From Saprospiraceae bacterium UBA2365 (lineage in GTDB: Bacteria; Bacteroidota; Bacteroidia; Chitinophagales; Saprospiraceae): 8,977 bases of DNA. Location: positions 1 through 8,977 of the forward strand of contig DDTL01000060.1 of assembly GCA_002344345.1 (NCBI GenBank), given 5' to 3'. A program made the translations under genes and the position numbers. Below the pieces are notes generated by a model. That model was given only the letters and a program-made list of their open reading frames with translations, was not told where the DNA came from and did no database searches. Positions 1 to 5,196 of the stretch are shown piece after piece. How positions within the stretch are numbered: the stretch's first letter is position 1; every line of letters begins with the position of its first letter.

Positions 1-152
1 GAATCAAGGGTTGAAAAAAAGCTCCGAAAATCCTTTATTTGGCCTCAATCCTAAAGGAAGATAAAGGATTTTCTCGCTTTCATCCTTTAGGATCGAGGCA
101 AAAAAGTGAGAAAATCCTGCTTATCTGCAGAATTAACTTTAACCCTTGATTC
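1..152 (+). repeat. 152-bp structured repeat, family 1, copy 1 (interleaved inverted repeats)
   Basis: Seen: a 152-bp unit that recurs base-for-base, as far as I can read, at 8816-8967 in the same orientation. Its ends are a perfect 12-bp inverted repeat (GAATCAAGGGTT at 1-12, complement at 141-152). Inside are two long stems with interleaved arms. Stem B pairs 42-58 with 83-99 (16 of 17 positions). Stem A pairs 65-80 with 103-118 (15 pairs plus one G-T). A third, alternative helix pairs 26-37 with 62-73 (12 bp) and competes for the same bases as stem A. No reading frame of note lies inside. The layout matches the elements at 1072-1211 and 4471-4660, and motifs such as GCTCCGAAAA and GGCAAAAAA are shared with them. 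The left flank is outside the window, so a target-site duplication cannot be tested. It lies 92 bp upstream of the yhhQ-like start. Function unknown; a non-autonomous mobile element or a structured RNA are both possible. Confidence 0.9.
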
Positions 153-243
153 TCATTAAATACAAATATTGTCCGCAAAAAAAACAATAAACGCAATTAT
201 AACATGTAATTTCAACTTATGATCATACTTTAAAGCTTCAATC

Positions 244-1032
244 ATGCAATATTTTTTAAAAAATAAAGCCAACCTTTTGTTTATTTTCCTGGGAGGGTTC
301 TTTATTACCAATGCAATGATAGCCGAATTTATCGGAATAAAGATTTTTTCTCTGGAAAAAACATTTGGTTTTCAACCCTTTAACTGGAATTTTTTTGGCA
401 TTGAAGACCTGGGATTCAATCTGACTGCCGGTGCGGTCCTTTGGCCGGTTGTTTTTGTTATGACAGATATCATCAATGAATATTTTGGCAAAAAGGGCGT
501 AAGATTTCTTTCCTGGATGACCGTTGGATTGATCATTTATGCATTTATCATGGTGTATTCTGCTATTCACCTGGTTCCAAACGAATGGTGGGATACCGTC
601 AGCGGCACGCTTTCTGAGGATCCATCCAAACATGTCAGCCACATGAATCAGGCATTCAACAAAATTTTCGGTCAGGGTCTTTGGATCATCTCAGGATCAG
701 TCACTGCTTTTCTGATCGGTCAGATGATCGATGTAGTAGTATTTCAGCGTATTAAAAAATCAACCGGAGAAAAATGGCTTTGGTTGAGGGCAACAGGTTC
801 CACCCTCATATCTCAATTCATCGATAGTTTTGTCGTGCTTTTCATCGCCTTTTACTGGGGCGCTGACTGGAACCTCGAAAGAGTACTTGCCATTGGGGTC
901 GTCAATTATATTTACAAATTCGGAATGGCCATTCTTCTGACGCCGGTCATTTATGTGGTGCATTGGCTGATCGACAACTTCCTGGGTAAAAAACTCTCCG
1001 CTGAATTGAGAAAAGAAGCACTGTCACATTAA
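244..1032 (+). CDS. yhhQ: Queuosine-precursor transporter, YhhQ/VUT family
   Basis: A 262-residue integral inner-membrane protein of the YhhQ (VUT-1) family, whose characterised members import the 7-deazaguanine precursors preQ0/preQ1 used to make queuosine in tRNA. Seen: about six hydrophobic segments (roughly residues 10-32, 60-78, 88-112, 143-165, 185-207 and 214-240) and the family hallmark acidic/aromatic motif TDIINEYFGKKG near residues 76-87, followed by RFLSW. Length is normal for the family. The ATG at 244 has an A/T-rich leader (CTTCAATC) and no Shine-Dalgarno, as usual in Bacteroidota, and the N-terminus leads straight into the first membrane segment. The gene stands alone: 91 bp of A/T-rich leader separate it from the upstream repeat, in which I see no preQ1-riboswitch-like hairpin, and a MITE-like element follows 39 bp after the stop. 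Family assignment is secure; the exact substrate is inferred from the family. Confidence 0.9.
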   Translation: MQYFLKNKANLLFIFLGGFFITNAMIAEFIGIKIFSLEKTFGFQPFNWNFFGIEDLGFNLTAGAVLWPVVFVMTDIINEYFGKKGVRFLSWMTVGLIIYAFIMVYSAIHLVPNEWWDTVSGTLSEDPSKHVSHMNQAFNKIFGQGLWIISGSVTAFLIGQMIDVVVFQRIKKSTGEKWLWLRATGSTLISQFIDSFVVLFIAFYWGADWNLERVLAIGVVNYIYKFGMAILLTPVIYVVHWLIDNFLGKKLSAELRKEALSH

Positions 1033-1071
1033 GTAATCGTTAATTATTGGATGGAAGAGAATTTGAAAATT

Positions 1072-1211
1072 GAGTCTACTCCGAAAAGTCATTGCCCCAT
1101 AAATCCCCCTAAAAGGGGACTTATAATTTGTTGATTTTCAAGCGTTTCCCTTTAGGGGTTGGGGCAAAAAACGATTGAAAATCAACAAATTGGACTTTTC
1201 GGAGCAGACTC
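1072..1211 (+). mobile_element. 140-bp MITE-like element, family 2 short form, with interleaved stems
   Basis: Seen: 19-bp terminal inverted repeats with one mismatch (1072-1090, GAGTCTACTCCGAAAAGTC, with 1193-1211). Stem B pairs 1092-1099 with 1160-1167 (8/8), 1106-1113 with 1151-1158 (8/8), and 1115-1117 with 1148-1150. Stem A pairs 1125-1147 with 1169-1191 (22/23). The order is T-B-A-B'-A'-T', so B and A interlock. The linkers are 1, 7, 0, 1 and 1 nt, leaving almost no unpaired base. AAAATT directly flanks both ends (1066-1071 and 1212-1217) and may be a 6-bp target-site duplication. There is no transposase, so it would be non-autonomous. It lies between the yhhQ-like gene and carbamate kinase. 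Mobility is inferred from the terminal repeats, the flanking duplication and the second copy at 4471-4660. Confidence 0.82.
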
Positions 1212-1234
1212 AAAATTTGGAAATTAACCGATTT

Positions 1235-1314
1235 AACAATTCAACAACTCAACAACTCAACAATTCAACAATTTATCAAATCAACAAATCAACCATTCGA
1301 CAATTCAACCATTC
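1235..1314. repeat. Degenerate 8-nt tandem repeat (about 10 units of AACAATTC type)
   Basis: Ten consecutive octamers in register: AACAATTC, AACAACTC, AACAACTC, AACAATTC, AACAATTT, ATCAAATC, AACAAATC, AACCATTC, GACAATTC, AACCATTC. Only one neighbouring pair is identical, so the array has drifted. The period of 8 is not a multiple of 3, which argues against the 68-codon frame running across it being a gene. The array lies between the element ending at 1211 and the carbamate kinase start at 1400. A 12-mer of the array (1278-1289) also occurs in arm A' of that element (1179-1190), so the array may have been seeded from it, or this may be chance in A/C-rich sequence. Confidence 0.8.
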
Positions 1315-1360
1315 CTCAAAAGAACCCACACTCAAATGTAGCATATTCACTAAATCTCCT

Positions 1361-1368
1361 TATATTTG
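1361..1368 (+). promoter_or_regulatory. Possible Bacteroidota -7 promoter box for arcC-arcB
   Basis: TATATTTG matches the TAnnTTTG -7 consensus known for Bacteroidota primary sigma factor promoters, and sits 31 bp before the arcC ATG. No convincing TTTG/TTG -33 element is found 19-21 bp upstream, so this rests on the -7 match and position alone. Confidence 0.4.
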
Positions 1369-1399
1369 TGGCCTTTTTTGAAAAATCAAATATCTGATT

Positions 1400-2350
1400 A
1401 TGAGTAAACTTGCAGTTATCGCATTAGGAGGCAACGCCATCATCCGGAATGACCAGAAAGGTACGATCCAGGAACAGGATGATAATGTCATGGCTACTTT
1501 AGAGAACATCGTTTACCTTATTAAGGAAGGTTACAATATAGTTTTGTCCCATGGCAATGGACCTCAGGTTGGAAATATACTGATGCGCAATGATGCAGGA
1601 GAACAAAATTATGGCATTGCACAAATGCCGCTGGATATATGTGTAGCTGATTCACAGGGCGGTATTGGATATATGATTGAACGGAATCTGAGAAATATGC
1701 TCAGAAAGCATGGGCTAAAAAGGGATGTGCTGACGCTCGTCACACAGGTTTTGGTGGATAAAGATGATCCTGCCATCCTCAATCCGAGCAAACGGATCGG
1801 AAAGGTATACTCAAAGGAAGAAGCAGACATACTCCATGAAAAAAAATCATGGATTTTTAAGGAAAATGCACCCAATTCTGACAAATATCGTCGTGTCGTA
1901 CCTTCTCCCAAACCTAAAGATATCTTTAATAAAGAATCTATTGCCGCCCTGGCCAACACGGGTGTCATCGTGATAACCGTTGGTGGTGGCGGCATTCCGG
2001 TTTATAAGGATCAAAACGGTATGTTGCACCCGGTTGAGGGTGTGATTGATAAAGACCTCGCTTCTTCTCTTCTGGCTACAAAAATCGGAGCCCAGGAACT
2101 ATACATTCTGACTGATGTAGAGTATATTTTCATCAATTACAATACTCCTGAACAGCAAATCGTCGAGTTTTTGGATGAAAAAGATACGATCAAATATCTG
2201 GAACAAGGGCAATTTGGTGAAGGCAATATGCGTCCAAAAATTGAAGCTGCACTCCAGTTTGTTCAAAATGGAGGGGAAAAAAGCGTGATCACTAAATCAG
2301 ATAAACTGGAAGACAGAAAATACGGTTCAAAAATTACTTTGAAATATTAA
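1400..2350 (+). CDS. arcC: Carbamate kinase
   Basis: A cytosolic amino-acid-kinase-fold enzyme of 316 residues that moves the phosphoryl group of carbamoyl phosphate to ADP, giving ATP, CO2 and ammonia. Seen: the N-terminal glycine-rich ALGGNAI loop (residues 8-14), the HGNGPQVG motif (51-58) typical of carbamate kinases, a long central insertion region, a glycine-rich VITVGGGGIPV stretch near 192-202, and VIDKDLASSLLA near 216-227, where the family binds nucleotide. Length is full for the family. The ATG at 1400 is preceded by A/T-rich sequence without Shine-Dalgarno, and the conserved strand begins at residue 3, fixing the start. It is followed 37 bp later by ornithine carbamoyltransferase on the same strand, as in arginine deiminase operons. 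Catabolic direction is inferred from that partner. Confidence 0.95.
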   Translation: MSKLAVIALGGNAIIRNDQKGTIQEQDDNVMATLENIVYLIKEGYNIVLSHGNGPQVGNILMRNDAGEQNYGIAQMPLDICVADSQGGIGYMIERNLRNMLRKHGLKRDVLTLVTQVLVDKDDPAILNPSKRIGKVYSKEEADILHEKKSWIFKENAPNSDKYRRVVPSPKPKDIFNKESIAALANTGVIVITVGGGGIPVYKDQNGMLHPVEGVIDKDLASSLLATKIGAQELYILTDVEYIFINYNTPEQQIVEFLDEKDTIKYLEQGQFGEGNMRPKIEAALQFVQNGGEKSVITKSDKLEDRKYGSKITLKY

Positions 2351-2387
2351 AACATTAAAATAATATTATATATAAAATTCATTCATT

Positions 2388-3437
2388 ATGAGTAAGGAAA
2401 ATAAAAAGAATAAAAAAGAAAAAAAGCAAAAGAAAATCCAGTTAGCCGATGGATTGAGAGGCAAACACTTATTAAAGCTTCTGGATTTCAGTAAAGATGA
2501 GATTACCTACCTGATCAAGCTGGCCATGAAACTTAAAAAAGATAAGAAAAAAGGCATAATATACGATTTTTTGGTAGGCAAAAACATTGCCCTGATCTTT
2601 GAAAAGGACTCTACAAGAACCCGTTGTGCTTTTGAAGTCGCAACACACGACCTTGGCGGAACAACAACTTATCTTGCTCCAACAGGCTCCCAAATGGGTA
2701 AAAAAGAAACCATAGAAGATACTGCAAGGGTCTTAGGTCGTATGTATGACGGCATACAATACCGGGGTTTCGGACAGGAAATCGTGGAAACTTTGGCTAA
2801 ACATGCCGGAGTTACGGTTTGGAATGGCCTGACCAATGAATTCCATCCTACTCAGGTGCTTGCCGACCTGATGACCATGATGGAACATTGTGATAAAAAC
2901 GTGGAAGACATGGTATATTGTTACACGGGTGATGCCAGATTCAATATGGGCAATTCATTATTGGTTCTGGGTGCAAAAATGGGCATGGACGTGCGTATTG
3001 CTGCGCCTAAAGAAGTGCAGCCGGATGCGGCTTTGGTAGCTCAGGTGATGGAAATCGCTGCCGAATCAGGTGCGAGAGTGACCATCACGGAAAATCTGGA
3101 AGAAGCTGTCAAAGATTGCGATTTCATCATTACCGATGTATGGGTATCCATGGGCGAACCGGCAGAGACATGGAAGCAAAGGATTGAACTGCTCAGACCT
3201 TACCAGGTAAATCAGGAAGTGATGGCCATGTCTGGCAATAAAAATGTAAAATTCATGCATTGCCTGCCTGCATTCCACAACAGAAAAACCACCGTTGGCG
3301 AAGAGATCTTCCAAAAATTTGGTTTAGATGGCATTGAAGTAACAGAAGATGTATTTGAATCAGAAGCTTCTATTGTTTTTGATGAAGCAGAAAACAGAAT
3401 GCATACGATAAAAGCTGTGATCCTGGCAACAATCTAA
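2388..3437 (+). CDS. arcB: Ornithine carbamoyltransferase, probably catabolic, with Lys-rich N-terminal extension
   Basis: Interconverts citrulline plus phosphate with ornithine plus carbamoyl phosphate in the cytosol. Seen in 349 residues: the carbamoyl-phosphate motif STRTR (75-79), HPTQ (153-156), the ornithine-binding DVWVSMGE loop (250-257) and the catalytic HCLP (291-294). The SMG loop marks a true ornithine enzyme. Known acetyl- or succinyl-ornithine carbamoyltransferases, used for arginine synthesis in several Bacteroidota, lack it. With carbamate kinase 37 bp upstream, the likely job is citrulline breakdown feeding carbamoyl phosphate to ArcC. Odd: residues 2-17 are mostly Lys, Asn and Glu, before the family-typical start near residue 20 (LRGKHLLKLLDFS). 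No other ATG lies near that point, so ATG 2388 is kept. An anabolic (argF) role cannot be excluded. A terminator follows at 3465-3498. Confidence 0.93.
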   Translation: MSKENKKNKKEKKQKKIQLADGLRGKHLLKLLDFSKDEITYLIKLAMKLKKDKKKGIIYDFLVGKNIALIFEKDSTRTRCAFEVATHDLGGTTTYLAPTGSQMGKKETIEDTARVLGRMYDGIQYRGFGQEIVETLAKHAGVTVWNGLTNEFHPTQVLADLMTMMEHCDKNVEDMVYCYTGDARFNMGNSLLVLGAKMGMDVRIAAPKEVQPDAALVAQVMEIAAESGARVTITENLEEAVKDCDFIITDVWVSMGEPAETWKQRIELLRPYQVNQEVMAMSGNKNVKFMHCLPAFHNRKTTVGEEIFQKFGLDGIEVTEDVFESEASIVFDEAENRMHTIKAVILATI

Positions 3438-3464
3438 TCTATTGTAAATCAATCAATATCATAG

Positions 3465-3498
3465 AAACGGGTAGTCAAATTTTTTTGGTTACCCGTTT
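3465..3498 (+). terminator. Hairpin terminator of the arcC-arcB unit
   Basis: AAACGGGTA (3465-3473) pairs with TACCCGTTT (3490-3498). The stem can be extended by G-T, T-G and C-G pairs to 12 positions around a 10-nt A/T loop (3477-3486). The T-run (3496-3500) completes a rho-independent terminator on the + strand, 28 bp after the arcB stop. It abuts and slightly overlaps the stop codon of the convergent nitroreductase gene (3499-3501). On the - strand no T-run follows, so one-way use is more likely. Confidence 0.75.
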
Positions 3499-4419
3499 TT
3501 AATTTACATAATCAACAGAAGCAAAAGTCCGTTTAACCGCTTTATGGTATTTAACTGCCGGATGTCCGAAAATTACAAACAATCCTTCCCTGCTCTTGTA
3601 CCTTATCCCGTACTTTTTCCTGAATGTCCTTGCTTTTGAACCATTTTGAATGAAAGGATGGATTGCCCCGAGCATACAGGTTCCCAGTCCTAACGTTTCC
3701 CCTGCCAGCATGGCGTAAGTTGCCGCAATAATGGGATCGGCGGGATCGGAATAGGGTGTACCATAAAAATACATGGCCAGGGGCGCATCGTAATTGATAT
3801 AGTTATGGCCGTTTTTCATCTCATCCACGTAAGCTTTGAAAAGCGGGTTGATGAACCCTTTGAACATTTCGTCATTTTCTTTTCCCCAAAAGGGTCTCAT
3901 CAGCCCAAGGAATAAGGGTGAAGTCATATAACGGATGCCCTTCAGATATTCAGAATAGTCTTTTGCAAAAGCCGCATTCTTTTCAAATCCTTTAAAAATC
4001 AATACGTTAACATCTGACGGGGGCAAACCCATGGGTGCCGTGACGGCGGCTGCCAATATCTGATCGATGAGGTGCTGATCCACCTCCTTGTTTTTGAATT
4101 CCCGGATACTCCGCCTTCTCAGCAACATGGCGAGGAAAGCTTCATAACCGGTCATTTCAGCCTTTTTGGGCAAATGGATCAGATCATTGGCAGATAATTC
4201 TCTTCCATGCACCCTGATAGCGCCTGTCGGACAAATCGCCATACAATGGGCACAGGCGATACAGCCAAACAGCGAATTTTCATTGATTTTGGCTTTTTTA
4301 CCCTCGAGGTAAATCGTAAAATCCTTGCAGACTTTAATACAATTCCCGCAACCTTCACACATGTTTTCATCTATGGTAATTTTGCCTTTTTCCTTAGTTC
4401 TTGAAGTTGGAATGGCCAT
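3499..4419 (-). CDS. Ferredoxin-nitroreductase fusion (2x[4Fe-4S] domain plus FMN nitroreductase domain)
   Basis: A 306-residue cytosolic flavoprotein by this start. Residues 10-75 form a bacterial-type ferredoxin with two C-x2-C-x2-C-x3-C clusters (Cys 21, 24, 27, 31 and Cys 53, 56, 59, 63 followed by Pro), expected to bind two [4Fe-4S] clusters. The rest is nitroreductase-like, opening with RRRSIREF (101-108), the usual FMN-phosphate-contacting Arg/Ser stretch, and ending with an LGLGTCMLGAIHP segment. Such fusions probably feed ferredoxin-level electrons to FMN; the substrate is unknown. An in-frame ATG at 4456-4458 would add 13 residues (MHFLGFIKTQNLI), but conserved sequence begins well after the inner ATG at 4419, so I prefer the shorter form. 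The gene is convergent with arcB, and a MITE-like element begins 51 bp upstream of its start (12 bp from the outer ATG), so its promoter may lie in or next to the element. Confidence 0.88.
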   Translation of the reverse strand: MAIPTSRTKEKGKITIDENMCEGCGNCIKVCKDFTIYLEGKKAKINENSLFGCIACAHCMAICPTGAIRVHGRELSANDLIHLPKKAEMTGYEAFLAMLLRRRSIREFKNKEVDQHLIDQILAAAVTAPMGLPPSDVNVLIFKGFEKNAAFAKDYSEYLKGIRYMTSPLFLGLMRPFWGKENDEMFKGFINPLFKAYVDEMKNGHNYINYDAPLAMYFYGTPYSDPADPIIAATYAMLAGETLGLGTCMLGAIHPFIQNGSKARTFRKKYGIRYKSREGLFVIFGHPAVKYHKAVKRTFASVDYVN

Positions 4420-4470
4420 GATCAGATTTTGAGTTTTTATAAAACCTAAAAAATGCATAAATAAATTAAT

Positions 4471-4660
4471 GAGTATGCTCCGAAAAGTCTTTGCCCCCTA
4501 AATCCCTACTGACGTTTTCAGTCAGCATATACCTAAAAGAGGACTTTTAATTTGTTGATTTTCAATCGTTTCCCTTAAGTCTTGTGCTGATCAATGATGT
4601 CAATAGGTCGGGGCAAAAAACGATTGAAAATCAACAAATTGGACTCATCGAAGCAGACTC
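4471..4660 (+). mobile_element. 190-bp MITE-like element, family 2 long form, with expanded stem B
   Basis: Same plan and orientation as the 140-bp element at 1072-1211. Terminal inverted repeats are 4471-4489 and 4642-4660 (15 of 19 positions match). Stem A pairs 4549-4571 with 4618-4640, perfect over 23 bp. Stem B starts with 4491-4497 paired to 4610-4616. Relative to the short form there are two extra blocks, about 4507-4531 and 4577-4603, one in each arm of B. The two blocks pair in one register: positions 4505-4527 with 4585-4607 give 16 Watson-Crick and 3 G-T pairs of 23. The first block can also fold on itself (CTGAC/GTCAG). AAT flanks both ends, a weak target-site duplication. It sits directly upstream of the nitroreductase gene. 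No protein is encoded. Confidence 0.8.
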
Positions 4661-5196
4661 AATGACTATAACCCATGCAATTTACAGCTTAATGAATAAA
4701 ACTTTTAAATCAAATGATTAAAATATTTAAAATCCAGAAAATTACAATTGAAATGACTGAAATGTTAAATCCAAACACATTGGGTTAGGTGTTTCAGGTT
4801 TATTTAGTTTTTCTGCCTATGTTCAATTTCCGCCCTTTAAATGGAATGCCAACAGGAGAAATATTCAACAGCATTATGCCAATTACCAATGATCTTTTGG
4901 TAAAGCCCATGCAGTTTATCAAATAATTCCTGAAACTTAAGTTGCCTTCAAATCAATGCGAATGTAGAAAAAAAATAAAAAAAGTTTGCTTACCTTAATC
5001 GACATTTCATCCCCAATATGCGTAACAGATCGGATCAATATTGCTGTGAAATTGAATAAATTTTGGTCGTTTAAACAAAGAAATGTTAATAATCAACGCT
5101 CTGATGGCATAAAAAACGGAAGAAAAACTTATTTTGGCAACCCGATATAAAGTATTTCAGTAAATCGTAAAAAAACACATATTAAAAATCAGATCT
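4661..5196. other. Gene-poor A/T-rich intergenic region upstream of the AbgT-family gene
   Basis: About 536 bp with no credible gene. It is A/T-rich, with an A-tract near 4968-4983. The only coding-like trace is on the - strand around 4800-4910: a 36-codon frame ending NISPVGIPFKGRKLNIGRKTK, in the style of C-terminal type IX secretion sorting tails, whose neighbouring frame also reads plausibly (KIIGNWHNAVE), as if frameshifted. That similarity is an impression and is not annotated as a gene. The promoter for the downstream transporter should lie in the last 150 bp or so, but no full -33/-7 pair could be recognised. Confidence 0.6.

Noticed and set aside
153..243. preQ1 or other riboswitch ahead of the queuosine-precursor transporter
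   Set aside because: The 91-bp leader is A/T-rich with no stable hairpin or recognisable preQ1 aptamer core.
256..642. Long open frames antisense to the yhhQ-like and arcC genes
   Set aside because: They overlap well-supported genes on the other strand and their translations show no domain; treated as shadow frames.
1175..1381. 68-codon open frame on the + strand
   Set aside because: It starts inside arm A' of the element and runs through the 8-nt tandem array. The Asn/Ser/Thr/Gln-rich translation comes from the repeat, and no family resemblance is seen.
4471..4660. CRISPR, retron or small-ribozyme interpretation of the structured elements
   Set aside because: No spacer periodicity, no reverse transcriptase or Cas gene in view, and no hammerhead core (CUGAUGA...GAAA) or other catalytic core I could recognise. 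GCTGATCAATGATG in the long form only superficially resembles one.
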